DNA of 64,000 nucleotides from Bacillota bacterium (GTDB lineage: Bacteria; Bacillota; Clostridia; Peptostreptococcales; Anaerovoracaceae). Under the pieces are notes generated by a model. It saw nothing but the letters and a program-made list of their open reading frames with translations, was not told where the DNA came from and made no database searches. This document shows, piece by piece, positions 27,890 to 36,930 of this stretch (positions within the stretch are counted from its first letter, which is position 1; the number at the start of each line of letters is the position of its first letter). A program made the position numbers and the translations under genes. The DNA lies in contig JAFRVY010000026.1 in the NCBI GenBank assembly GCA_017438285.1, positions 62,001 to 126,000 on the forward strand, given 5' to 3'.

Positions 27890-29119
27890 ATGAAAAGAAC
27901 ATTAGTAACAAACATTGGCTGCCTGCAGACACCTGTGGGCAGCTATAGCCATAAAGGCAGTAAGCAGGGCATCAACGAAAAGTACGCTGATGTCGAAGTC
28001 GTCATCGAAGACGGACTCATCAAAGAGATCTGCGCGAGCGGCAAAAGCAGCCCGGCAGACTTCGATCAGGTCATCGATGCAGAGGGCAAGCTGGTAACAC
28101 CGGGTCTCGTTGACGGACACACCCACCTCATCTTCGGCGGCTACAGACAGCATGAGCTGGCCATGAAGATCGCAGGCGCAGGGTATCTGGACATCCTGAG
28201 AGCCGGCGGCGGCATCCTCGACACCGTCAGGAAGACGAGAGACGCATCGGAAGAGGAGCTGTACGACAAAAGCATGTCCTTCCTCGACGAAATGCTCTCC
28301 ATGGGCATCACCACCTGCGAAGTCAAAAGCGGCTACGGCCTTACGAAAGACAGCGAGCTGAAGATGCTTCGCGTCATCAGGGCCATGAACGAGAACCACA
28401 AGATGGACGTCGTTCCTACGTTCATGGGAGCTCACGCCATCCCGCCTGAATATGAGGGCAGGGGAGACGAGTACATCGACTTCCTTTGCGAGGAAGTCAT
28501 CCCGCAGGTCAAGAAGGAAGGGCTGGCTGAGTTCTGCGACATCTTCTGCGAGGATGCGGTATTCAACGCGGAGCAGAGCAGGAGATATCTGCAGGCAGCT
28601 AGAGACGCCGAATTCGAGCTCAAGATCCACGCGGATGAGATCGAAGCCATCGGCGGAACCGAACTGGCAGGCGAAATGCGGGCAACCTCAGCAGAGCATC
28701 TGATTGCGATCAAAGAGAGCGGTATGGACGCCATGGCAGAGGGCGGAACCACAGCCATGTGTCTGCCGGCGACATCCTTCTACCTGGGCGCGACCTATGC
28801 ACCGGCTAAGAAGATGGTCGAAAAGGGCATTCCGGTTGCCATCGCCAGCGATTTCAACCCGGGTTCATGTCCATCACTGAACCTGCAGCTCGCCATCAAT
28901 CTGGGATGTCTGAAGTACAGACTTCTGCCGGAAGAGGTGCTGACAGCCGTGACCATCAACCCGGCGTGCGCCATCAACAGAGGCGACCTGGTTGGAACCA
29001 TCGAACCGGGCAAGCAGGCAGATATGGTTATCTGGAACGCGCCGGATTTCGAGATGGTCTGCTACAGATTCGGATCGAATCTGGCGGAAAAAGTCATCAA
29101 GAAGGGTGAGTTGATTTAA
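27890..29119 (+). CDS. hutI: Imidazolonepropionase
   Basis: A 409-residue metal-dependent amidohydrolase opening the imidazolone ring to give N-formimino-L-glutamate. DGHTHLIFGGYRQHELAMKIAGAGYLDI holds the HxH metal site and family block. Further metal ligands lie in GAHAIPPEY, KIHADEIEAIGG and AIASDFNPGSCPS. Its ATG follows the hutU stop by 1 bp, indicating coupled translation. Confidence 0.95.
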   Translation: MKRTLVTNIGCLQTPVGSYSHKGSKQGINEKYADVEVVIEDGLIKEICASGKSSPADFDQVIDAEGKLVTPGLVDGHTHLIFGGYRQHELAMKIAGAGYLDILRAGGGILDTVRKTRDASEEELYDKSMSFLDEMLSMGITTCEVKSGYGLTKDSELKMLRVIRAMNENHKMDVVPTFMGAHAIPPEYEGRGDEYIDFLCEEVIPQVKKEGLAEFCDIFCEDAVFNAEQSRRYLQAARDAEFELKIHADEIEAIGGTELAGEMRATSAEHLIAIKESGMDAMAEGGTTAMCLPATSFYLGATYAPAKKMVEKGIPVAIASDFNPGSCPSLNLQLAINLGCLKYRLLPEEVLTAVTINPACAINRGDLVGTIEPGKQADMVIWNAPDFEMVCYRFGSNLAEKVIKKGELI

Positions 29120-29131
29120 GGAGGAGAATTT

Positions 29132-29758
29132 ATGAAACTGATAGATCTTAAACTTGAAGAATATCTGGACATTCTGCTTTCGGATGCACCGGCACCGGGC
29201 GGCGGATCAGTCAGCGCACTTGCAGGCGCACAGGGAGCAGCCCTCGTTGCTATGGTCTGCGACCTGACGACGTCCAAGAAAAAATATGCGGATGAACACG
29301 AATACTGTGCCGCCATCAGGGAAGAGGCGACAGATCTCTATAAGGAACTGGCTGCTTCCATCGACAGAGACACAGACGCGTTCAATCTCATCGCAGCGGC
29401 ATTCAAGATGCCAAAGGAAACAGACGAGGAAAAGGCTCTCCGCAAGGCAGCCATCGCAGACGGAACCCTCGAAGCGACGAAGGTACCGTTCAGCGTCATG
29501 GAATATGCGTGCAAAGGCCTGGAACTGGCAGACAGACTCAACGGCCACTATAACACCAACTGCGCCAGCGACCTCGGCGTTGGGGTTTTGAACTTCATCA
29601 CCTGCATGAGAGGAGCCTGGCTCAACGTCAAGATCAATCTGCCGGGCGTCAAGGATGAAGCATTTGCAGCAAAATGCGAAGAAGAAGGAAAGGCAATGCT
29701 CGAAAAGGGCGAAGCGATCGCTGCCAGAATCTACGGCGAGATCGAAGCGAGCCTGTAA
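29132..29758 (+). CDS. Cyclodeaminase/cyclohydrolase family protein (formimino-THF cyclodeaminase)
   Basis: A 208-residue FtcD-C/FchA-family protein. APAPGGGSVSALAGAQGAALVAMVCDLTTSKKKY is the signature glycine-rich block. In this operon it should release ammonia from 5-formimino-THF, giving 5,10-methenyl-THF. It is separate from the formiminotransferase here, whereas in vertebrates the two are fused. A paralogue sits in the purine operon (45138-45797). AAGGAGG precedes the ATG, 12 bp after hutI. Confidence 0.85.
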   Translation: MKLIDLKLEEYLDILLSDAPAPGGGSVSALAGAQGAALVAMVCDLTTSKKKYADEHEYCAAIREEATDLYKELAASIDRDTDAFNLIAAAFKMPKETDEEKALRKAAIADGTLEATKVPFSVMEYACKGLELADRLNGHYNTNCASDLGVGVLNFITCMRGAWLNVKINLPGVKDEAFAAKCEEEGKAMLEKGEAIAARIYGEIEASL

Positions 29759-29794
29759 GACGAAATATAGATAGCTAATTTAGAGGAGGAAAAA

Positions 29795-30691
29795 ATGGCA
29801 AAGATTATCGAAAGCGTACCAAACATCAGCGAGGGAAGAAATCAGGAAGTCATCGAGGCGTGCGTTGATCAGATCAGGAACACTCCTGGCTGCACGCTGC
29901 TTGACTATTCATCGGACGAAACACACAATAGATCGGTTATCACTTACATGGGAAGCCCTGAAGCGTGCGAAGAGGCGAGCGTCAAGCTGGCAAAGAAGGC
30001 GGTCGAGCTCATCGATCTGACCAAGCACGAAGGCGGACACCCAAGAATGGGCTGTGTTGACGTAATGCCGTTCATTCCAATCAAGGAAGCGACGACTGAG
30101 GACTGCGTTGAGCTTTCGAAGAAAGTCGGCGCCAGAATCGCAGAAGAGGCAGACCTGCCGGTATTCCTCTATGAGGATTCCGCATCCGCACCGCACAGAA
30201 AGAATCTGGCGAAGGTCAGAAAGGGTCAGTTTGAAGGCATGGCCGAGAAGGTACAGGATCCTGACTGGATCCCTGATTTCGGCGGTCAGAGAATCCACCC
30301 GACAGGCGGAGTCGTAGCAGTCGGCGCGAGACCTCCGCTCATCGCTTTTAATATCAACCTGGCAACCGATGATGTCAAGATCGCGAAGAACATCGCCAAC
30401 ATCATCAGAGAAGTCAAGGGCGGGTTCAAATGCGTCAAGGCAATGGGACTGCTGCTCGAGGACAGAAACGTTGCGCAGGTATCCATCAACATGACGAACT
30501 TCAACGTAACGCCGCTTCACAGAGTTCTCGAACTGGTCAGAAGAGAAGCTGCCAGATACGGCGTCAACGTTATCGGAACAGAAGTCATCGGACTGGCTCC
30601 GATGAAGGCGTTCTTCGATGCTGCTGAATACTATCTCCAGATCGAAGACTTCCATCCGGACGTACAGGTCATCGAAAACCATCTTCTCTAG
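29795..30691 (+). CDS. ftcD: Glutamate formimidoyltransferase
   Basis: A 298-residue transferase moving the formimino group from N-formimino-glutamate to THF and releasing glutamate. IIESVPNISEGRNQEVI, TRLLDYSSDETHNRSV-type and HEGGHPRMGCVDVMPFIPI blocks are those of the FtcD N-terminal domain, followed by QVSINMTNF and GTEVIGLAP. Note that a small part of the first hydrophobic block is written loosely here: the exact residues read GCTLLDYSSDETHNRSV. AGGAGG precedes the start. With the previous gene it completes the THF-dependent hut branch. Confidence 0.92.
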   Translation: MAKIIESVPNISEGRNQEVIEACVDQIRNTPGCTLLDYSSDETHNRSVITYMGSPEACEEASVKLAKKAVELIDLTKHEGGHPRMGCVDVMPFIPIKEATTEDCVELSKKVGARIAEEADLPVFLYEDSASAPHRKNLAKVRKGQFEGMAEKVQDPDWIPDFGGQRIHPTGGVVAVGARPPLIAFNINLATDDVKIAKNIANIIREVKGGFKCVKAMGLLLEDRNVAQVSINMTNFNVTPLHRVLELVRREAARYGVNVIGTEVIGLAPMKAFFDAAEYYLQIEDFHPDVQVIENHLL

Positions 30692-30745
30692 ACTGGTCCG
30701 GCAATGGTGAGGACCATTTGACGGTTATGAAAGGATGCGATCAGC

Positions 30746-31423
30746 ATGCAGCAGAATGTAATCACAGGAGAATCATCGCTGGCCGAGGAAGTCACTGAAA
30801 TCCTCAGAACCAGGATCATAACGGGAGAATACGAGATGGGCGAAAAGCTCATCGAGAACAAGATCGCCAATGAACTTAAGGTGAGCAGAACTCCGGTAAG
30901 GGATGCCTTCAAGCAGCTTACAAAAGAAGGCCTGATTAACTATATCCCGAATAAGGGCTGCTTCGCCAAAGGCTTCACCCAGAAGGACATGGCGGACGTT
31001 TATGCTGTCCGTAAGGCCGTAGAAGAACTGGCCATCACGCGTGCGGTCGAAAACGCCACCGATGAGAATATCAGTGCGCTCAAAGAGCAGCTGGACCTGA
31101 TGAGCTTCTACACGCAGCACGGATTTTACGAAAAACTGCTGCAGGCCAACGAAGACTTTCATAATATGATCTATCAAATGACCTCGAGCCGCTTCATCGT
31201 ACAGGTCCTCCGTGCCTATCAGGACTACGTCCATCTGGCCAGGAAGACCACACTCTCCAAGGAAGAGAATCTGCCGGAGATCTACGAGGAGCACGTGCGC
31301 ATCTTCGAAGCGATCCGCGATCGTGACATCGAACGCGCAAAGGCTGAATCCGCAAGCCATCTGGACGGCTCGGCAAGGAGAGCCATGGAGCGCTGGAAGG
31401 AGATGGGCGCCGCAGGCAAATAG
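30746..31423 (+). CDS. GntR-family transcriptional regulator (FCD type)
   Basis: A 225-residue regulator. The N-terminal winged helix has ITGEYEMGEKLIENKIANELKVSRTPVRDAFKQLTKEGLI. The C-terminal FCD ligand domain has the conserved pieces RKAVEELAITRAVENATDE, NEDFHNMIYQMTSSRFI and EEHVRIFEAIRDRD, with histidines that usually bind a metal or organic acid. It closes the hut operon and is likely to control it in response to a pathway intermediate, which is inference. A terminator follows. Confidence 0.85.
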   Translation: MQQNVITGESSLAEEVTEILRTRIITGEYEMGEKLIENKIANELKVSRTPVRDAFKQLTKEGLINYIPNKGCFAKGFTQKDMADVYAVRKAVEELAITRAVENATDENISALKEQLDLMSFYTQHGFYEKLLQANEDFHNMIYQMTSSRFIVQVLRAYQDYVHLARKTTLSKEENLPEIYEEHVRIFEAIRDRDIERAKAESASHLDGSARRAMERWKEMGAAGK

Positions 31424-31432
31424 GAATCACGA

Positions 31433-31457
31433 AAGCCCCTGTAAAAGGGGCTTTTTT
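31433..31457 (+). terminator. Terminator of the hut operon
   Basis: AAGCCCC (31433-31439) pairs with GGGGCTT (31447-31453), followed by a run of T and TATTTT. Confidence 0.92.
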
Positions 31458-31580
31458 ATTTTAAAAGATTCTTGACTTTCACGAGATAAACTGATAGCGT
31501 AGTAACGTGATAACGGTCAAAAGCGACCGGAACAGCAAAGCAAAACGGCTAAGAAACAGCTAAGAAGGAAAGAAACATGA

Positions 31581-31772
31581 GACATTTGCATCATCTGCAT
31601 CATCGCAGCAAAAGCCTGCGACAAAGCCGAAACGGTTTACGAAATCGCCGATCTGGCGTATCATGTAATGGTACTGATGGTTGAAGCGGGAATCAGCATT
31701 GAAGATATTACCGCGGAACTGGCATCAAGACATGTTATCGATCACAAGGTTAAACAGGAGAAGATGACGTAA
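31581..31772 (+). pseudogene. hisE: hisE (phosphoribosyl-ATP pyrophosphatase) 3' remnant
   Basis: In the frame ending at TAA 31770-31772 the sequence IIAAKACDKAETVYEIADLAYHVMVLMVEAGISIEDITAELASRH matches the C-terminal half of HisE. The N-terminal half is missing and the frame is closed upstream by TGA at 31578-31580. A short duplicated Cys-Ile-Ile unit lies at the break. The only in-frame ATG codons are deep within the remnant. The TAA overlaps the start of the next gene (TAATG), so the old operon order survives. Confidence 0.75.
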
Positions 31773-32545
31773 TGAGAGAGAATGCTTTATTCGACTTGCA
31801 CGTTCATACGAAATACTGCGATGGGGAGGGGACTCCCGACGAGATCGTAAGAGCAGCCATCGACAAAGGCCTGGAAGCGATTGGCTTTTCGGGGCACAGC
31901 TACACGGCTTTTGACGAGGAAGTCTGCATGACCAGAAAGGGAACCGACAGATACGAGGAACGGGTGCGGCAGGCTGCGAAGGACTATGCGGATAAAATCC
32001 GGGTCTTTTGCGGAATCGAGCAGGACTACTATTCGGAGGAACCGACGGACAGATGGGATTATGTCATCGGTTCGGTGCACTATGTGAGGGTGCGGAATGC
32101 AAACGGTGAACCTGCCTATCCATCGGTGGATGAAACGCCGCAACTATTCGAAGAAGCCGTGGAGAAGTACTTTGGCGGAGACGTGTACGCTTTTGCAGAA
32201 GCATATTATGACGTGCTTTCCGATGTGGTGCGCAAGACCGGCGCCGATATCATCGGACATTTCGACCTGATCACGAAGTTCAATGCCGGCGGAGAGAACG
32301 GCGGCAAGGGACGGTTCTTTGACGAGAGTCATCCGCGATATGTCGCGGCATGGCAGAAAGCTGCGGACAAGCTTCTTGAAACGGGCGCCGTGTTCGAGAT
32401 CAACTTCGGCGGCATGAACAGAGGAAGCAGAATGGAACCGTATCCGTCAAGACCGATCATCGAGTATCTCGACGCGCGGGGCGGTAAATTCATCCTGTCA
32501 TCAGACAGCCACAACGCCTCAACGCTTGCCTGCTGGAACAGATAG
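31772..32545 (+). CDS. PHP-domain histidinol-phosphatase (HisJ/HisK-like), C-terminus shortened
   Basis: A 257-residue PHP-fold phosphatase. Metal-binding motifs are FDLHVHTKYCDGEGTPDE, GFSGHS, CGIEQDYYSEE, YVIGSVHYV, IIGHFDLI and SSDSHNAS. HisJ removes phosphate from histidinol phosphate in histidine synthesis, and coupling to a hisE remnant supports that origin. Family members usually run some 10-20 residues past SSDSH; here the last residues (LACWNR) look unrelated and end 1 bp before the convergent vapC. It may be damaged by insertion of the vapBC segment. Confidence 0.75.
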   Translation: MRENALFDLHVHTKYCDGEGTPDEIVRAAIDKGLEAIGFSGHSYTAFDEEVCMTRKGTDRYEERVRQAAKDYADKIRVFCGIEQDYYSEEPTDRWDYVIGSVHYVRVRNANGEPAYPSVDETPQLFEEAVEKYFGGDVYAFAEAYYDVLSDVVRKTGADIIGHFDLITKFNAGGENGGKGRFFDESHPRYVAAWQKAADKLLETGAVFEINFGGMNRGSRMEPYPSRPIIEYLDARGGKFILSSDSHNASTLACWNR

Positions 32546-32546
32546 A

Positions 32547-32948
32547 TCATCTCCAGTTTTCGAGGGACAGACCATCAATATCTATGAAATCTTTCGTATT
32601 GTCGCTTACCAGGGTGAAGCCTTTAGACCTTGCGTGGGCGGCAATCATTTTATCTCTATCCTGATTTTGCTTGCTTTTGTTCTTTCGCTTCAGTTCCGCA
32701 AGGATGTCCCCGAAGTGGATGGCGGCATCCATATCAAAATCCAGAACCTTGATTCCAGACAAAAAGAAAGTCACAGCTTCGCGATTGCGGGCAGGATCGC
32801 AACTGTTCATAATACCGTATTCCAGTTCGGCGAATGTAACAACAGAAATGCAAACATCACGGCCAAGATGATCAGCCAGCCTGGCAGCGCATGGGGAGTC
32901 GGGGTGGCGAATACAAAATATGATGATATTTGTATCAAGCATATACAT
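32547..32948 (-). CDS. vapC: VapC-type PIN-domain ribonuclease toxin
   Basis: A 133-residue PIN toxin. The acidic quartet is visible: MLDTNII, FAELEYG, RDKMIAAHA and VSDNTKDF. C-terminal LENW is typical. VapC toxins cleave tRNA or rRNA when not held by VapB. It overlaps the upstream antitoxin gene by one base (TAATG). It converges on the histidinol-phosphatase gene. Confidence 0.9.
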   Translation of the reverse strand: MYMLDTNIIIFCIRHPDSPCAARLADHLGRDVCISVVTFAELEYGIMNSCDPARNREAVTFFLSGIKVLDFDMDAAIHFGDILAELKRKNKSKQNQDRDKMIAAHARSKGFTLVSDNTKDFIDIDGLSLENWR

Positions 32949-33196
32949 TACAGCTTTACCTCTTTGTTGTCCGCCTCTTCGGGTCTTCCATCTTTCATGA
33001 AATCGTCCGTCATCAAAGACAATCCATAGTAATAGATCCTCTGCAGCGCGTCCTTTGGAGTAATAATAAGCGATTCACCAACGCGGTTAATTACAACCTC
33101 CGTGTTCTCCAGGCGATATTCCTTGGGAATTCTGATCGCCTGACTGCGGCCGCTCATAAAGGGCTTTGTTGTGTACATATAATCAATTTCTTTCAT
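32948..33196 (-). CDS. vapB: VapB-type (AbrB/MazE-fold) antitoxin
   Basis: An 82-residue antitoxin. MSGRSQAIRIPKEYRLENTEVVINRVGESLIITP is the AbrB-like DNA-binding segment of VapB. The C-terminal acidic part (FMKDGRPEEADN) should thread into VapC. The ATG at 33196 is chosen because AGGAG lies 7 bp upstream; a longer frame exists. The promoter region at 33210-33300 is AT-rich, with a short repeated ATATATCATGATATATCA dyad (about 33223-33240), a plausible autoregulatory operator. Confidence 0.88.
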   Translation of the reverse strand: MKEIDYMYTTKPFMSGRSQAIRIPKEYRLENTEVVINRVGESLIITPKDALQRIYYYGLSLMTDDFMKDGRPEEADNKEVKL

Positions 33197-33358
33197 GAGG
33201 GAACTCCTTTCAAACAAAGAATATATCATGATATATCACAGGTCAAGAAGAAGCTTCGGAAATGTAATAGAAAACATAGTTTATCTTGGCGGAGGATGTG
33301 GTATTATTAAACGTGGCACGAACAGAAACAAGAAAAAGCACAGATAAGGAGAAACAGC

Positions 33359-34510
33359 ATGCGTGAAATCATCATGAAACCGGACCTGTATAAGTTCGAA
33401 ACATTCAAGGAATTTACGGAAGAATTCGGGCTTGGCAAAGGAGACCTGATCCTGACCACAAGACCCGTATACGATAACGTTATCAAACAGACACTGGAAG
33501 GAACAGACGCGGCGCAGGCCCTTTGCGTGATTCAGGAAGACTACGGCAAAGGCGAACCGACAGAAGATATGATCGGCAAGATCTTCGATGCGGTCAGCTA
33601 TGACAGCTACGACAGAGTCATCGCGATCGGCGGCGGAACCATCATGGACATCGGCAAGCTTTTGGTGCTGAAGCGTCCATCGACAATAAACGATCTGTTC
33701 TTCAAGAGGGAGCCGATCCTGCGCGAGAAGAAACTCATCGCGATCCCGACGACCTGCGGCACAGGCTCCGAAGTCACAAAGACTTCCGTTGCCATCGTCA
33801 ACGACGGCATGGGCGGAACCACCAAGCTGGGACTGCTGGATGAGGACTTGATCGCGGACACCGCAGTGCTCATTCCGGAGTTCATCAAAAGTCTTCCGCA
33901 TCAGCCTTTCGCGGAATCGCTGATCGATGCGCTGATCCATGCGGTCGAATCATACCTTTCGCCGGACAAGGCGACGATGACGTCAGACCTTTTCGGGGAA
34001 GGCGCGATCAAAGCGATCCTCAGGGCACTCAAGGCGATGCAGGACGGATGCGACATTAAAAACGAATATGCCGGCGAGCTTTTGACTGCTGCGTGCTATG
34101 CGGGGATCGCATTTCTGCAGGCGGGCTGCGGCATCATCCACGGCGTGTCCTATCCGATGAGCGGCAAATACTTCGTCACCCACGGCGCGGCAAACTATGT
34201 GTTCTTTGAGTCCGCGATGAGGATGTATAACGAGACAGACCCGGAGGGCAAGATCGCACAGCTGCGAAAAATGATCTGCGAGGCCTTTGGAACTGCCGGC
34301 GCAGATGCAGACGCAAAGGCTTTTGATACGCTCTTTGATGCTGTCACCCAGCTCCTTCCTCCGAAGAAGATGCACGAGTACGGTGTCAAGGAGGAAGACA
34401 TCGATCTGTTCACGGAATCCGTCTTTGCCAACCAGATGCGTCTCGTTGACAACGCATATATAAAAATGACGCCCGAACTAGTCAGGCGTCTTTACGTAGA
34501 ATCTTATTGA
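33359..34510 (+). CDS. Iron-containing alcohol dehydrogenase, 4-hydroxybutyrate dehydrogenase-like
   Basis: A 383-residue group III dehydrogenase. AIGGGTIMDIGKLL is the NAD(P)-binding glycine motif, IPTTCGTGSEVT the phosphate loop. Metal ligands are expected in ALIHAVESYLSP, GIIHGVSYPMSGKY and THGAANY. The sequence as a whole resembles clostridial 4-hydroxybutyrate dehydrogenase, which reduces succinic semialdehyde. Reductases for sulfo-aldehydes fall in the same broad family, which fits the sulfonate importer nearby. AAGGAG precedes the ATG. It is convergent with the aldehyde dehydrogenase. Confidence 0.85.
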   Translation: MREIIMKPDLYKFETFKEFTEEFGLGKGDLILTTRPVYDNVIKQTLEGTDAAQALCVIQEDYGKGEPTEDMIGKIFDAVSYDSYDRVIAIGGGTIMDIGKLLVLKRPSTINDLFFKREPILREKKLIAIPTTCGTGSEVTKTSVAIVNDGMGGTTKLGLLDEDLIADTAVLIPEFIKSLPHQPFAESLIDALIHAVESYLSPDKATMTSDLFGEGAIKAILRALKAMQDGCDIKNEYAGELLTAACYAGIAFLQAGCGIIHGVSYPMSGKYFVTHGAANYVFFESAMRMYNETDPEGKIAQLRKMICEAFGTAGADADAKAFDTLFDAVTQLLPPKKMHEYGVKEEDIDLFTESVFANQMRLVDNAYIKMTPELVRRLYVESY

Positions 34511-34525
34511 TCTTGAAGGACGTGC

Positions 34526-35956
34526 CTACAGCATGTCCTTGAGGACGATGACTTTGGTTCTCGTCATCTCATCGAAGGTGCACATGACGCCCTCGGTGCC
34601 GAGACCGCTCATCTTCCAGCCTCCGAACGGCATCTCGAATGTCCTGAGACGGGAGGCGCCATTCACGATCACATCACCAGCTTCCAGGCGGCTCGCCATT
34701 CGTGCGATCCGCCTGCTGTTTTCTGTGAAGATACAGCTGGCAAGTCCGTAGATGGAGTTGTTGGCAATGGCAACCGCTTCATCTTCGGTCTCAAACGGGA
34801 TGATCGGAATGACCGGACCGAAAACTTCCATATCTCTGGCAATGTCCATGTCCGGCGTGACGTCCGCGAGGACAGTTGCTTCATACTTCGTTCCATCTCT
34901 ATGGCCGCCCACGAGAATACGCGCGCCCTGGTCCACGGTCATGTTGACCTGTCTCTCGACCTCTTCTGCCGCCGCCTCGTTGATGAGGCAGGTGAACTTC
35001 GTTTCCGGACGCATCGGGTCTTCGGATTTCAGACCTTCTGCGATTTTCATGACGCCTTCTGTGAAGGCATCCAGAACAGACCTGTGCACGATGAAGCGTT
35101 TGCACGCGCAGCAGATCTGACCTGCGTTCACGAGTCGTCCCGGATATACTTCGCTGAGGGCGATGTCCAGATCGGCGTCCTCGAAAACGATGAACGGATC
35201 GTTGCCGCCAAGCTCGAGCGCGCAAGGCGTCAGATTCTTTGCCGCCAGTTCAGCAACGTGCACGCCGACCTCAGTGCTTCCCGTAAGGGAGATGAAGCCG
35301 ATGCGCGGGTCTGTTACAGCCGCTTCCTTGACTGCGCCCGGTGCGGTGACGCACTGGATCACGCCGGCAGGAACGCCCGCTTCATCCAGCAGCTGGCAAA
35401 GTCTCATGTTCGTCAGAGGATTGCCGGAAGGCGGCAGAACGATAGCCGCGTTCCCCATGAGCAGAGCAGGAATCACCTTCTGGCTCATCAGGTTGGACGG
35501 GAAGTTGAACGGGATGACGCAAAGAACGACGCCGACCGGTTCCCGCTTCACATACTGAAGAGTGTGCTCCTGTCCCGGTTCCTGTCCGGCAGGAATGACC
35601 TCTTCGTAGTAATGCTTCGCCTTTTCGCAAAAGGCCGGAACAGATACGAACAGGTTGCCGATCTCTCCATAGGCCTGTGCGTAAGGTTTACCGTTATCTC
35701 TGCAAAGAGTCTCCGCAAGGGACTCGTGATTCTCTCTCACGAGCTCGACAAATCTGAGGAGCACCTTGACGCGTTCATGCAAAGGCACACGCGCCCATTC
35801 CTTTTGTCCCTCACAGGCTGCCGTGATCGCCGCATCGATATCTGCTGCCATTGCTTTCGGAACGGTATCGATCACTTCGCCCGTGTAAGGGTTTTTTATT
35901 TCCATTGTTTCGCCGCTCAGACTGTCGGTGAGCGAACCGTTTATGAGCATTTTCAC
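34526..35956 (-). CDS. NAD(P)-dependent aldehyde dehydrogenase
   Basis: A 476-residue non-acylating aldehyde dehydrogenase of the succinate-semialdehyde type. IPFNFPSNLMSQKVIPALLMGN is the cofactor block, ELGGNDPFIVFEDAD holds the general-base Glu, and GQICCACKRFIVHR the catalytic Cys. EVFGPVIPIIPFETEDEAVAIANNS is conserved near the end. The GTG at 35956 sits 7 bp after GGAGG and is preferred over the ATG at 35950. It is divergent from the importer operon. An aldehyde made by the glycyl radical enzyme would be a natural substrate. Confidence 0.85.
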   Translation of the reverse strand: MKMLINGSLTDSLSGETMEIKNPYTGEVIDTVPKAMAADIDAAITAACEGQKEWARVPLHERVKVLLRFVELVRENHESLAETLCRDNGKPYAQAYGEIGNLFVSVPAFCEKAKHYYEEVIPAGQEPGQEHTLQYVKREPVGVVLCVIPFNFPSNLMSQKVIPALLMGNAAIVLPPSGNPLTNMRLCQLLDEAGVPAGVIQCVTAPGAVKEAAVTDPRIGFISLTGSTEVGVHVAELAAKNLTPCALELGGNDPFIVFEDADLDIALSEVYPGRLVNAGQICCACKRFIVHRSVLDAFTEGVMKIAEGLKSEDPMRPETKFTCLINEAAAEEVERQVNMTVDQGARILVGGHRDGTKYEATVLADVTPDMDIARDMEVFGPVIPIIPFETEDEAVAIANNSIYGLASCIFTENSRRIARMASRLEAGDVIVNGASRLRTFEMPFGGWKMSGLGTEGVMCTFDEMTRTKVIVLKDML

Positions 35957-36080
35957 CGGAAAACCTCCATTATTCACCTAATAAATATGTAAGAAATATT
36001 AAAAAAACTTAAAAAGAGCGCTTGTAACTCTTGAAAAATCCCAAGAAATAGAATAACATTAATGCGTGTATTTGTAAATG

Positions 36081-36096
36081 GTTATATACCTATAAC
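36081..36096. promoter_or_regulatory. Inverted repeat in the divergent promoter region
   Basis: GTTATA (36081-36086) and TATAAC (36091-36096) around TACC, in the 170-bp AT-rich gap between the aldehyde dehydrogenase and the importer genes. It could be an operator serving both directions. No regulator gene is adjacent, and no clean -35/-10 pair was identified. Confidence 0.35.
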
Positions 36097-36127
36097 GAAT
36101 TAATTATAGACGGAGTATTTAGGCATA

Positions 36128-36901
36128 ATGAAAAAGAGAAAATCACTTCTCATATCGTGTTGTTCGGTAGGAATCATCCTCGGCATATGGACAGCCGCTT
36201 CTGTAGGCGGTGTACTTACGTCGACGGGTCTGGTTCCATCCATACAATCAGTCATAAAGGCCCTGGTGGACCTCACGGGGAACGGGTACAAGGGAAGCAC
36301 TCTCCTGGAACATCTGGGAGCCAGTTTCTTCCGACTGCTGACGGCATTTGCCCTGGCTATTTGTACGGCGGTTCCCTTTGGCTTGCTCAGCGGACAGAAT
36401 GATAAAGTCCGCGCTGCAATGGAGCCGATCGTTGAATTCGTCAGACCGCTGCCGCCATTGGCATACTACACGGTTCTCGTCCTCTGGATGGGAATCGGCA
36501 ACGGATCCAAGATCTGTCTGCTGTATATCGCATGCTTCACACCTATCTACGTTGCCTGTGTTGCAGCAGTTACCAAAATACCGGCATCATATACTGACGT
36601 TGCCGCCACACTGGGCGCCAACAGTAAGCAGATCTTCTGGAAGGTCATCCTTCCATACGCGGCGCCGGATATTTTTACAGGTGTTCGTACCGCATTCGGT
36701 CATGGTTACAGCACCCTCGTTGCAGCAGAAATGGTTGCCGCTGCAGCCGGCGTAGGCTGGATGGTGCTGGATGCTGCCAACTGGGGCAGAACCGACGTTA
36801 TCTTTGCAGGTATATTTGTTATGGGTGTTACAGGAATCCTTTTCGACCAGCTGCTCAGACTGGCTGAGAGAAAACTGGTTCCTTGGAAAGGCAAATTATA
36901 A
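36128..36901 (+). CDS. ABC importer permease, TauC/SsuC-like
   Basis: A 257-residue membrane permease. Five to six hydrophobic segments are seen. The coupling-helix EAA motif is DVAATLGANSKQIFWKVILPYAAPDIFTGVRTAFGHGYSTLVAAEM. FVRPLPPLAYYTVLVLWMGIGNGSK is typical of nitrate/sulfonate/taurine permeases. It is first in an operon with a TauA-like binding protein and an ATPase. Confidence 0.88.
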   Translation: MKKRKSLLISCCSVGIILGIWTAASVGGVLTSTGLVPSIQSVIKALVDLTGNGYKGSTLLEHLGASFFRLLTAFALAICTAVPFGLLSGQNDKVRAAMEPIVEFVRPLPPLAYYTVLVLWMGIGNGSKICLLYIACFTPIYVACVAAVTKIPASYTDVAATLGANSKQIFWKVILPYAAPDIFTGVRTAFGHGYSTLVAAEMVAAAAGVGWMVLDAANWGRTDVIFAGIFVMGVTGILFDQLLRLAERKLVPWKGKL

Positions 36902-36930
36902 GTTACTGTTTATTCAAAGGAGAGAAGAAA

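Noticed and set aside
34468..34493. GACGCC/GGCGTC hairpin at the end of the alcohol dehydrogenase gene as a terminator
   Set aside because: It is inside the coding region, with only three T after it; the pairing may be chance.
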